Both the position numbers and the translations under genes were made by a program. Positions 49,272-60,621 of a stretch of 64,000 bases of DNA are shown in pieces. Within the stretch, counting starts at the first letter, position 1, and each line of letters begins with the position of its first letter. The stretch spans positions 832,856-896,855 of the forward strand of contig CM041198.1 of NCBI GenBank assembly GCA_023078555.1, read 5' to 3'. The notes below the pieces were generated by a model, which worked only from the letters and a program-made list of their open reading frames with translations, did no database searches and was not told where the DNA came from. Origin of the DNA: Ulva prolifera (lineage: Eukaryota > Chlorophyta > Ulvophyceae > Ulvales > Ulvaceae).

Positions 49272-51596
49272 GGGCAGCTCCTCAAAGTCCCGTCAGGTTG
49301 CAGCACGTGTAGCAGAGCCTTTGGAGCGGTTCGTGCCACAGGTGTCACCATCTGTGCCCCTCCGACGAGATGTGCCCCGCATCAAATCAATAGAAGATCC
49401 AGATGTGAATGCGCCAGGCCTCAATGGGCTCACAGTCGGTGGCACTGCTGCATTGGAGACTGGGACTTTCACTGTTTCAGCAGTCCAGCCAATTCAGTAC
49501 ACAGTGAAGGAGGTGCCTGGGCTTCTCGACCCAGCCAATGAGGTGTGCCTGGTGCTGCAGTTTATATGCCTGTGCGCTTGCTGACATTGTTGCTCCAAGG
49601 TGATCACATCCAGCCCTGCTTCTGCGTGGACATTGCGTGAGTACATTGTAAATGTGACAGCTGTTGTTGCCCTTCAGTCGGTGTTCTTATGCACACAGCT
49701 GGTCCCCTTCTTTATGCCTTTTAGTCAGTTACTCACCCAAATCTGAACGGTACAGACTCTGTTGTCTGGCGTGATTCCAGAATCTCATCCTCTACAAATC
49801 CTCCCTGGCCGAAGCCCACACGAAGTGCGACCAAAGAGGCTGGTGGTGGTTGACGCCAACGTGGACATCCACTTTGGTGATCAGATCCGCAAGTACTTTG
49901 AGGCTCACAATGCGGACCTTCACCTACTTGTGCTTCCAATGTGTGAGGAGAACAAGAATTTTGACCTCGTTTTCACTGTTGCGGAAGAGATTGAGAAGGT
50001 CAAGCTCAACCGGCGGAGAGAGCCCCTGATCGCCATCGGCGGCGGCGTTTGCCTGGACATCTGTGGATTGGCAGCCAACTTGTATCGTCGCAACACACCT
50101 ATAATTAAGGTATCCCACTCAAAACTCCAAAGAACATGCGAGAACGTGTTGGTAGTAACCTGCATGTCTGACCAATCGATGTTGGCTGTCTGTTGACAAC
50201 CAGTCATCAGGCTCCTCGTACTTAGTACAGCAGTGCACTCAGTCTCTTGTGGCCAACTTTGCCGAGTTTATAGGTGCCGACGACACTGATGGGAGTTGTG
50301 GATGCATCAATTGGCATCAAAACGGCTGTTAACTTCATCGGTAAGAAGAACAAGTTAGGCACATACTGTCCACCACTGGCTGTATTCGCGGACCTGTCCT
50401 TCCTCCGCACCCTTGACGACAGAAACTTAGCCAATGGCTCTGCTGAAATCGTGAAGATGGCTTGCATCAAAGATGAAAAGCTCTTCCACCTGCTGGAGCA
50501 GCATGCTTCAACACTGATGGCCACACATTACCAGGTATGGTTGCCCCTGGGGCACCTCGGATACTGACAAATCACCATCAGCAGACAATCATATTGCATG
50601 TTCTTGAACATCCATCACACAGGTACATGAAGATCATACCACTTGGTTTTGACCGGTGTTGGCTGAATGGTTCTGTCTTGCCTTGCGACTCTGGCTGCTG
50701 CGCTCACACCAGGAGACCTCTGTCCGTTCTCTGTCTCTGCAGCCACTATAGCATTGTCACGCTCTCTCTGAGGGTGTGCTTTGTGTGGTGCAGTGCGAAG
50801 ACTCCTCTGTGGTCATCAGGCGAGCAATTCAGGGCATGTTGGAGGAGCTGGAGTACAACCTGTATGAGCACATCCTCCTTCGCCTGGTGGACTACGGACA
50901 CACCTTTTCCATGGATATCGAGATGGCGGGTCTGGATTTTGGCATGCTACATGGTGAGGCTGTCAGCATCGACATGGCTCTGACGACAGTTATGGCGAGG
51001 GGCAGGGGCTTGATCTCTAGCGCAGAGGCTGACAGGGTGTTCAAGGTCATGGCTGCATTCAGGTGTGCACTAAGACCAATGCCCACCTTGCCACAGTGGT
51101 GTTGGTTGTGATGAATGGACGCGACTGTATATGATGTGACGTGCGTCTTGAAAGTCAGCATGCATTGATAGTGCATGTGCAAGATCTCTTTCTGGGTATG
51201 TCCAATACATCGGTCCTGAGATGGAGTGCACTTATACTACCTGGAGGGATACTGTCTATTAAGGGTTGTGTGCTATGCAGGCTACCAATCTGGCATGATG
51301 TCTGTGATGACGCTGTGCTCTGGAAAAAGGCTCTAGCAGACATTGTCAAGACGCGGGATGGTTCTCAGAGAACACCACTGATGAGTGGCATTGGTGGTGC
51401 CAGCTTCGTGAATGATATTACTGAAGAGGAACTTCTTCAAGCTGTAGCAGATCTGAAAGTACAGGCTGAGACCCATCCAGTTTCTTTCATGCACATGGCT
51501 GTGGATAAGGCTCCGGGCACCATCGTCATTGAGCCTGCACAGGTAGAAGTAGCTTCAATGCCAGAGTCGGTGAAGGGCACAGCGCTGATGGTGTAA
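49272..51596 (+). CDS. 2-epi-5-epi-valiolone synthase-like sugar-phosphate cyclase (5' end not found)
   Basis: Five exons are seen (49272-49542, 49756-50109, 50274-50534, 50794-51062, 51281-51596), about 490 codons in phase. A short upstream exon with the start codon is missing from my model. It is a dehydroquinate-synthase-fold enzyme: the EEVS-type opening VKEVPGLLDPANETLLSG, KRLVVVDANVD, the NAD site GGGVCLDICGLAANLYRR, VPTTLMGVVDASIGIKTAVN, the Lys/Glu block NGSAEIVKMACIKD, and the metal-binding His motifs VDYGHTFS and LHGEAVSIDMAL. EEVS cyclises sedoheptulose 7-phosphate; the sister enzyme DDGS makes desmethyl-4-deoxygadusol from the same substrate. KTAVNF..KNKLGTY and the neighbouring methyltransferase-oxidoreductase favour EEVS. 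Five introns' worth of clean GT-AG joins show it is a native nuclear gene, not bacterial contamination. Confidence 0.85.
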
Positions 51597-51968
51597 CCGG
51601 AAGCATCGTGCCAGTCAGATCTAGTAACTCGGAAGTCGCTATGCTGCTCTCGAGACATGTTCACTGGATCAATGATAGCTGAGTAGTTGGGCTGACATGA
51701 TGCCCGCTAATTTGATAAATCAGGACATTCTTCAACTTACCCGACCCAAGTCACGTACATACGAGATGCAAAGATGCAAACATGAATCGGGTGTGAACAG
51801 TGTAGTAAGGCTGGGTGAAGCGGTGGATGTGGTTGCCTTGAAAATCATAGGCAAGGATAAATATGTGTGCATGGTTGGTTGTAGGTGCTGGAGGTTGTTG
51901 TAGCCTGCTCTTACAGGTGAAGATGCTGCCCTATGGCCGTCCAGCCCTGAATAGTAGTGCAGTGTTGG

Positions 51969-51973
51969 TGTAA
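51969..51973 (+). promoter_or_regulatory. Candidate poly(A) signal TGTAA of the cyclase gene
   Basis: First clear TGTAA downstream of the stop (about 370 bases). Another GTGTAA followed by a run of A lies near 52018. Confidence 0.4.
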
Positions 51974-53659
51974 ATACATTTGGTGCATTTGCAAATAAAG
52001 TATTTGATGCAAAAATGGTGTAAAAAAAACTGCCTTGCCGCATGGCATGCCATCACCCTGATTTAGTGGGCATTGTGTGGCCCAAGCACAGCCTGATTTA
52101 CTTTGTTTTGAAGCACAGCGCAGGAGACCTGACCATGCCTCAACAAATCCTGCTTTGCCGAACAATTTATGTTTCCAAATTGTGGATTATTACCGAGAAG
52201 CTGTGAAAAGGTTGTACATGTGCACTGAGCAAACCTCTTGTGATTGCATTGGTTTGGGATTGACCCCACTGCAGCCGCACTTTGTTACCATTGTGCACAT
52301 GGCATCACCAAACAGCATATGCGGTCCCGTTGATTCAGAGTTGACAATATCCTTTCAGAATTTGGCTCAGTAAATTTAAGTTTACTTTACTTTATCAGTA
52401 CCCGGGGCCCTGTTGATCATGTACTGTAACAAAGGAACAATTGTGTGTGCATCATGTTGAAGCAGTAATGTGACCAACGCTGGCCCTGCATATCTTCCGA
52501 AAGTGCAGTTGGGGCTGCCCTTCGTGTGAAGAGAACGTCCTCATCTTTTGCGGGATTCTGATATTGGCTAGCAGCAAACACGTCTCAACGTGGATTTTCT
52601 TGATCTGCTTCTGAGTGATACTGCAGTATACTGGGACCCCATGCACTCCCGCCATGTGGGGGCAGTGGCGCGCCATGGCTGCGCGTGCATGACCGTCACG
52701 GCACACGAAATGTCTGCCGGGCCATTGCGTGCCGCCGCGACGCCTGAAAAATTCTATGCGACGAAACGAAAGCGTCATCCAATATCATCAAAAGTATGAT
52801 ACTGCGCAAGCGCCCGAGAGGAGCTGTGCGTAGCTGTGCTATGTCACAAGCTTCAGTACTGTGAAATGCATCGGCGACGTGGCCGTCTGTGACAGCTCGC
52901 TTGATCATGCTGCAGTACCATGGCTGCAGGTGCCGAGACACGCTCGGCTGGCGCGCCTTCTTGGTGCGCATCCGGCGCAACTAACGCTTGGTCACATCAT
53001 GATCTTGCTTCCGGAACAGCGCCGACAACGTTGCGTCGACCGATCGGCCGTCACGCCGGATATCAGATAATCGATGCCAAGGACCTTGCGAAACTGGTCA
53101 GGCGCTGCAGCCCTTGCAGATGGTCACAGAAGAGTGAACGGGCCTCAGGAAGCACAACTGATTCTCACCACCAAGTGCCGCAGCCCTGCTCCGTCTGCGC
53201 TTCTCTGATTACGAGACGAAATGGTTGCCCGTGGGCTCAATCGTCTTTTGAAAAGACTCCTTTCAGCCGCACGATCGCGTTTGCGAGGCGTCACAGCGCT
53301 CGTTGGCATCAAGAAATGTACACAGCTTTGAGCACAGATATATGCCACGCTGCGCTTGTCGCAGCCACAAGAAGGTACCTCACGTGACTGGTCGGCAAAG
53401 GTCCACAACAGCCGCGGCTGGCCGTCCGTGTGCGGCGTCCCTTCCAAAGTTGCGGTCGACCTGGAGGTAAAGAACTATGTCCGCTCATGGATCAGCGATG
53501 GTAAATCTGTTTTAAGCATGATGTCTCTACATACAACAATTCCTGAGTAATACTCATGCCCTCCACAGCCGGGATACATGCTGTCCAGTATCGACTGGTC
53601 ACCATTCGTCAACACATCGTTGCAGCCCTCGTGGCTCGCGTGGTCTACAGCGATCTGAT

Positions 53660-53735
53660 TTGAATACATGCACGCGCATGTGTGTGCATGTGCGCACATG
53701 TGCATCCGCATGTGCGCACATGTGCGTGCGCATCT
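53660..53735. repeat. Cluster of CATGTGCGCACATG palindromes
   Basis: The 14-base perfect palindrome CATGTGCGCACATG occurs twice (53687-53700 and 53709-53722), exactly 22 bases apart, within alternating purine-pyrimidine sequence with many GCATG/CATGC units. Confidence 0.85.
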
Positions 53736-54449
53736 GGGCGGGACCAAGTGCGCACGATTTCACAGTCAGCCTTGGAACTCTCGACGCGGGCGGTGGTTCG
53801 CCCATGTACAGCAGACATGACCACAAGCTCTATTGTTTGTATCGTGAACCTGTGACTGCCGCAATTTCGCGCCTACATCCGTGATCACAGCGCCGTGCGG
53901 GGGCACCGTGACCGCGGAATGAACATGTAGCTCTCCACAACGCACATGCCCGCCCACGTGCACCGAATACCCGGTGTCTGCTTGGCGCCAAAACTGTGAA
54001 TATTGTGCCGCCCGCTGCGCGCAGCAGCAGGGTTGTTGTCGCTCTGTATCCACGCACGTTGTCTTGATAGGCCCCGTTTGAAAGGCGGTTTCACCTGACT
54101 GTTCCGTGTACGCTGCACCAACTGCTACACACACGTCTGTACAGACAGTGCTCACTGTGCTCACATTCAACCAGAAGGTGCGCTTGGCACCGTGATCGCC
54201 AATATTGCCGATGACGTGCTCCGATCCATTGTGATCGATTGTTTCAATCCTCAGCTTCATGGTTCCATGGCATGCTGAGGCGCTACAGTGTCAAGCTTCG
54301 CTCGGCCGCTACTTGCCGCTGCCGACGAACGCCCACGCCGCTTCCCACAGTCCTCATACAAGCATACCACAACGTACATTGCATTTAGCTCATTTTAAGA
54401 GTTGATGCGCCGTTTCTTGACATAGTTAGGCCGCTGTGCAGAGATAGCC

Positions 54450-57348
54450 ATGGGGGCACCAGAAGGTATCAACGCCACAGGCCAGCCTGATACGCCAATG
54501 GAGGTGATCAATGACCTCCTCGCCAAGGCGCTACAGGCGACCACACTAGAAGGTATGAAGAAAGATGTTGAAAAGGCCTACCGCATCTCCAGTGGCCTGG
54601 ACCAATACCTTGACCGCATGATCCCCGAGGTGCCCCAAGCGTGCCAGGATCTGATAGCAGCCAGCTCAGAGCACGATTGGGAAGGCGTGTACAACGCAGT
54701 GCGCTACGGACTCACATCCATGCGCATGGGAATGCAGCCGGTGCCACCATGTCGCGTGCACTGCCTGCCCAGGCCCTTTCCTCTCATGCATTGTCCCGTT
54801 CACGTCGTTGGCTGTATCAGACCTGAGCTTGGGCTGCAGCCACGTGTCAAAACTGGCATTCAACTGTATATTCTAGACATTGCACCGTCTGTCTGTGACA
54901 CTGCGCCCTCACCGAAATGGTTGTTCGTGTGCTTGTTATGAATCTGGCCTTCATTGAACACCATGGAAGCATGCCATAGTCCGCGCATTGTTCAGGGCAA
55001 GACACAATTCAAGCTGAAGCGTGAGATGAGTGCTGGTGCCCTTGAGGGCCGCGTGATGAAGATGCTGTGCGCCATCTCTGGTGCCAAGACCGTGCTAGAG
55101 GTCGGCATGTTCACAGGCACCTCTGCCCTCGCCATGGCAGAGATCATTCCAGACGATGGCAAGGTACTTCTCTGCTTTGCGCATGCCTGATTGGCCCGCT
55201 TCACTGTGTCCTTGCAGAACTTGTGGGCAGCTTGCACTGCCAATGTGCACCAGGGTGATCAAGACTGCGTGATCTCCACCGCTGGCAGATTTCGCATGCT
55301 TACAGGTGGCATATGCAGTTTGACAGTGTCAACACAATACAATTTGCTGGTCTCTGCAATCTACATGTGAAGTTCCTGTGCATGACACACTGTTCCTCTA
55401 TCGACACCATTCTCTTGCTTCTAGTCCAAGTCCAGGCAGTGATACTGAGGCAGCACAGAGCGCAGGCGCTATCCTGCTCCTGTTCGCAACTTATCATGCC
55501 TGTGCGTTCATGCAGATTGTGTGCCTTGAGATCGAGCCATACCTCAAGGATTTCGTGACTCCATTCTTCGAAAAGGGCAACCAGGCTCACAAGCTTGACA
55601 TCCGTGTCGGAGACGCTGCAGAGTCTATCGCGCAGCTCAGCAAAGAGGGGCAGACCTACGACATTGCATTCCTTGATGCCAACAAGACTGGCTACCTGAG
55701 CGTTTACAACCTGATCATGGACAACAACATGCTGACGCCTTCAGGCTTCATCGTTGTGGACAACGCCCTCATGAAGGTGTGCGATCACACCACGCCAGTC
55801 CACACCGGCATGTGTGATGGTGGACGATCACTGCATGGCCAGAAGCGGCGCTTGTGTGCAGGGCCGTGTGTATGCTCCCCCCGATGAAGAAGATGAAGAT
55901 TCTGATGCTATCCGCCACTTCAATGAGACCGTCCTCAAGGATCCTCGTGTAGAGGTTGTGACAATGCCCGTTCGTGATGGCATGTCCATTGTGCGCCGGC
56001 GCAATCTGGCAGATGCCGACGCTGTTGCAACTGGTGTTGGAGGAGCTAACATTTTGCAGCGCCTGCGACTCAACTCCAAAGTGGCCTTGATTACCGGTGC
56101 GCCTATAACACAGACTGCGTCGGTGGCTCACTGATTTTGTGTCACCATGATATCCCTGGCATCATTTTTATGCCTATGTATTGCATAACCAAGTTGCCGC
56201 GCCTCTGCTGTAGCCAAGCAACGCTCCGTGACACAGTCATGCTGCTTGTACCACCGAAGGCAGCCAGTCCCTGACCTGTGGGATGTCGAATCCTGCATGC
56301 ATTGTCATCGCTGCTTCACCACGGCCCCGCATGATTTTGTTTGAGATTAGCAAAGTTTGTTTGTGAATTTTGCGTCCTGGAGTGCAGGTGCTGGCCAGGG
56401 TATTGGGCGATGCTTTGCTCACACGCTTGGAGAGGCAGGCGCTCAGGTTGCTATTGTTGATGTGAACAAGTCTGCAGCAGAGAGCACTGTCGCGGAGCTG
56501 GAAAAGAAAGGCATCCGTGCAATTGCAATTGAGGTGCGACCATTCGATCTGTTCTCTGATTGCTATAGATGGGCCGTGGACCAACCGCTGCTGAGCATTT
56601 ATGTGCAACCATCGAGGTCTCTGGATTCATGATGCTGTGTCACACAAGTTGACACGTAGCAAGAATTCGATCCTTTTGTGATGCATAACTGAGCGTCTTG
56701 TCAGGCTTGGTGCAAATCTTCTGGCACTTACAGTCCCTATAAAGTCTGTGCTAAAAGCCGCTGTCTTTACAGGCGGATGTCAGCAAGCAAGCCGACTGTG
56801 AAAGGATGGTTAAAGATACTGTCGAACGCCTGGGAGGCCTACACATTGCCATCAACAACGCCGGCATCAACAAAAACAATGCTGCTGAAGACACACCGGT
56901 CGAGGAGTGGGAGCAGACGTTCGATATCAACACCAAGGGTGTGTTCATGTGCTGCCAAGCCCAAGGAAAGCACATGCTGAAGCAGAAGTGTGGTACCATC
57001 ATCAACACAGCTTCAATGGCAACATTGCTTGTGCCCCACCCACAGAAGCAAATTGCATACAATGCGTCCAAGGCTGCTGTTGTCAAGATCACTGAGACGC
57101 TGGGCGCAGAGTGGGCCGACAGGGGTGTGCGTGTGAACTGCATGTCACCGGGAATTGTCAACACCGCGTTGATCCAGGAGAGCAAAGACTTGGCACCTCT
57201 GGTGGAGCAATGGCTTGATCAAATCCCGATGCACCGCTTGGCGGAGGTGACTGACTTGCAGACAGGCATCCTCTTCCTGGCAAGTGATGCAACAGCATAC
57301 ATGACGGGACACAATCTCGTGATGGAGGGTGGTCAAAGCCTTTGGTGA
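54450..57348 (+). CDS. O-methyltransferase-short-chain dehydrogenase fusion (MT-Ox, gadusol type)
   Basis: Six exons (54450-54698, 54996-55163, 55516-55776, 55862-56096, 56388-56533, 56773-57348) join in phase to 544 aa. Residues ~1-270 are a class I, metal-dependent (CCoAOMT-like) methyltransferase: the helical start AYRISSGLDQYLDRM, GKTQFKLKREMSAGALEG, the SAM motif VLEVGMFTG (~116), FLDANKTGY (~193) and VVDNAL (~221). A linker is followed at ~293 by an SDR: KVALITG|AGQGIGR (an intron splits the glycine motif), NNAG, catalytic Ser ~434 (INTAS), Tyr ~449 and Lys ~453 (YNASK), PGIVNT. In fish, a fused methyltransferase-oxidoreductase turns 2-epi-5-epi-valiolone into gadusol with SAM and NAD. 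The same domain order next to an EEVS-like gene supports that role here. It could also act on a mycosporine precursor. Exon 4 carries both the methyltransferase end and the SDR start, so the fusion is not an annotation artefact. Confidence 0.9.
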
Positions 57349-58279
57349 TACGTGCAACAGTGCGTAACTGACACCTCAACACGGAGTGGCGGACCCCGTG
57401 AAGTAGCAAATGAGAGAAAGGCAATTTCATCACCTGGAAACATGTCCAGCGGTTTTCCGGTGGATGTATGTCTTGATTGTAGAATGGTCACGAGTCAGGA
57501 ACGGATGTGTGGCCTGCGCATTGTCCATGTATGTGATGCGGGTATGTGTGTCCCCGATGTCGTCACCTTTGACCTCGCAGCATATGTAAATTGCAAACCT
57601 GACGATAACAGCATGCTGCCAATACGCCCATTAGAGGTGTCATGGTGACGTGGATGATACATGGACCATCTGCAGCATGCTACGTCTGCTATTGTTTGTC
57701 TATGAACAATCACAATATGAAGGGCAATGTACCTTGCCAGTTACTCACCCATCGCGATTAGAGTGGTTTGATCAGATGTCGAACACACAGTGTGCAGTAA
57801 GCAAGCTCTGGGCATGCTTAATGTACTTGGAGTGCGACACTGTCAGTATTTTCTGCGGAGTCCTGACTTGTCATATCAGACAATTCGCTGAGATAAAGCA
57901 TGTGATGTGAAGGCTGTTAGGTGTCTGTGGCAGCAGCTCCCTTCACCGCCGCCAGAATGCATGCCCTGTCTCGTCTTCATTCTGATACTGTGACAATATA
58001 GTGTTTGTGTGTGCTACTGACGGACAGCACATGCCTGCCTGAGCCTTGGCCCCCCTCTGTGGAACAATTGCTAATGGCAAGCCCAGGCATGTCCAACGTC
58101 AGGTGGCGCACACGCCTGTCATGATGAAGCCACTCCAATGACGGTTTGTGCTTCAAACCACTAGACGATAACAAGTTCCGTGACCCAGAAGGCTCTGGGA
58201 CCTTCCCCGAGAGGCTGAGCTGACATCCCTTCATCCCTTCTGCAGCGAAATGGTCCCAGGATCTTACAAATAGACCCAA
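57349..58279. other. Space between tail-to-tail methyltransferase genes
   Basis: About 930 bases. I looked for a dehydrogenase domain that would continue the minus-strand methyltransferase and saw none. No other gene is supported. Confidence 0.5.
58264..58268 (-). promoter_or_regulatory. Poly(A) signal TGTAA of the second methyltransferase gene
   Basis: TTACA on the plus strand, only 11 bases past the minus-strand stop. It supports a transcript that ends before any oxidoreductase domain. Confidence 0.45.
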
Positions 58280-60621
58280 TCAAATCAAAGGCTTCACTGC
58301 TCTGGAATGCATGCGGTGCGCTATCAGCCTGTACCCCAATCGGCCGCTACCCTTCCCTGCGTTCAAGCGCCCTCGTGCTACCCTCCGGCTACCCCAGGCA
58401 ACCACCGAGGCGGCAGCTGCACTCTGACTGCCCCGTGCAGTGTTGCAGCCTGAGGCACCACACCACGTCTCTCGGGCAGACGCTGTCCGGGGCTGGCTCA
58501 TACCACCTGGCGGCATTCCGGCAGCTGCGCCATCAGGCTTAGGGCCCTCAGAGTTGCGGCCAGCGTGGTCCCGTGGCCGCACAAGAGTGATCCCATCACG
58601 GACCGGCAGGGTGACTGCTTCCACCCGGGCATCCTCAATCACGAACTGATTGAACTCGCGGATGGCATCCGAGTCCGGGTCAGCCTCCGCTGCTGGTGCA
58701 TACACGCGCCCCTGTACGCCACGCTTCCATGCGCTATGGTGCTAGGTATCGCTACAGCTCGCGTGCACACCTCATTTGATGGAAAGCGTTACCACTCTCT
58801 GCATACTTGATGGGCGAAGCAACGCCGGGACCGCGCATGGGTGCATGCATAATCTTACTCCATGCAGGTACACAGAGTGTAGAAATCACGCAGGGACAGG
58901 CATTGAGAGCGCAGCGAGTATGTCTGGTGAGTCGCTTGCTCTGTCAACATCTGTGGAGGATGCTGTTGCCACTACGCTGTTGCCACTACGGACATGAGCA
59001 CGCAAGGGCAGAGTTGACACAAAAGTGCCCATGATGTAAAGCGGATCTTTCACCAGTGGCGCTTGCCACAAGTGAGCGGCACATTTGCTCGTACAGTGCT
59101 GCATGTGTGCCGCAATCACCTGGGCAGGCAAACGCCTCATGCCCACGTTTTCAATGAAGGCTCACCATAACGGAGGAAAACTTCTAGCCCAGCACAATGC
59201 GTTATGAAGCAGAGTGTGTATGGTGTAAGGAGCCATTCATTTACCAGAGTTTACACCAGATGAAGGGCTCTCATTCCCGGGGAACATGTAGCTGCAACGG
59301 TCAAGCAGGGAGCAAACCTTCATCAATGCGTTATCAACAACGATGAATCCGAAGGGTGACAGCATATTCCGATCCATGACCAGATTGTAGTACGATAAGT
59401 ATCCTGTCTTGTTGGCATCCAGAAAGACCACGTCAAACGTGCGGCCCTCCGCGGCCAGCTCCTCCATGGACCCAAGAGCATCTCCAATGCGGATGTCCAG
59501 CTTGTGGTCTTGGCTGGCCTTCTCAAAAAACGGCTTCACAAACTCATCAAGGTATGGCTCAAGCTCAAGGCACACAATCTGCAACAACATGAGCCGAGCG
59601 AGCATCAGCTCAATTAGACCGCTCTTTCACGGCATCACCATCCATTCAGTTGGCCAAAGTGATGGTCAAAGGACTACCTCTTACAGTAGTCAGAACCAAG
59701 ACAGCACAAAGTGTGTACGCAGATACATGGGGTGATTCTGCGCAAGCTTCTTCCGTGTCACACATTTGTGTCGTAGCAGCCCCTTTGGCATTTGCAGGGG
59801 GTATAAAATTGCACGTGGTGGGTTTGCTGCCGTGTGGGAGAAAAACCTTGCCATCGTCTGGGATGATCTCTGCCATAGCGAGGGCAGAGGTGCCTGTGAA
59901 CATGCCGACCTCCAGCACGGTCTTGGCTCCAGAGATGGCGCACAACATCTTCATCACGCGGCCCTCAAGGGCACCAGCACTCATCTCACGCTTCAGCTTG
60001 AACTGTGTCTTACCCTGCATCGGCCATCTGGATGAAATACGGAGCCAGGCAAGCCCAAGGACAGTCTCCTGTGCATCACAGGTATGAGCAGGAATTCCTC
60101 TTGACATCACATGCTCGGCAGATGCTCTCGAGCCACTGCATGATGTGAAAATGTTTCCAGTATGTCCTCGATCTACCACAGGTAGCACCAGTCGGCTGTA
60201 GCAGCACAAGCCGTGCCGAACCGGCCTCATACAGGCAGCCTGAAGGCTGTGTATTCAATGCCCTAGCGCATATGCACATGTACACCAACTTTGCCGCCAC
60301 TACCCACCGCATCAACATTGGCTTCACAACCAGAATGTCGGATCGGTGAGCAACACAGGACCCGGGCCGCACAGCATTGTACACGGCCTCCCAGTCATGC
60401 TCGTCGCTGGCAGATATAAGATCTTGGCAGGCATCAGGCACAGGGGATAGCATTCTGTCGAGATAGGGATCCAGGCCATTGGATATGCGATAGGCATCTT
60501 TCACGAGCTGTTTCATATCCTCTGGGGATGTGGTCTCCAGAGATTCGCCCAACAGCTTGTTGATCACCTCCATGGGTGTGTCTGGTTGCCCCGTGGCATT
60601 GATGTTTACTGGCGTGTCCAT
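58280..60621 (-). CDS. Standalone O-methyltransferase, paralogue of the fusion protein's N-domain
   Basis: The start MDTPVNINATGQPDTPMEVIN is at 60621. The four exons have the same boundaries as the methyltransferase part of the fusion gene: exon 1 to about 60373, exon 2 around 60015-59848, exon 3 around 59580-59320, and exon 4 around 58707-58280. All motifs are present: AYRISNGLDPYLDRM, VLEVGMFTG, FLDANKTGY, VVDNAL, GRVYAP and VRDGITLVRPR. Exon 2 is identical in protein to the fusion gene's exon 2, while exon 3 shares only about 63 of 87 residues. After LVRPR the sequence departs into ~95 residues of low-complexity Gly/Ala/Arg/Ser tail with no dehydrogenase. It may methylate the same or a related cyclitol, or have taken on another substrate. 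It is inverted relative to its paralogue. Confidence 0.85.

Larger units (their letters stand above)
51597..54449. other. 3' region of the cyclase gene and promoter side of the fusion gene
   Basis: 2.85 kb without a supported gene. 51.6-52.1 kb is AT-richer and looks like a 3' untranslated region. A palindromic Z-DNA-like cluster sits at 53660-53735. The last ~200 bases before 54450 presumably contain the promoter of the fusion gene. Confidence 0.5.

Noticed and set aside
49272-51596. Bacterial or cyanobacterial contamination as the source of the cyclase
   Set aside because: The coding sequence is split by several clean GT-AG introns in the style of its neighbours, followed by a chlorophyte-type poly(A) signal.
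49272-51596. Ordinary dehydroquinate synthase of the shikimate pathway
   Set aside because: The opening block DPANETLLSG, GLAANLYRR and the VDYGHTFS/HGEAVSIDMAL variants fit C7-cyclitol synthases better, and the neighbours are methyltransferases and an SDR, not shikimate genes.
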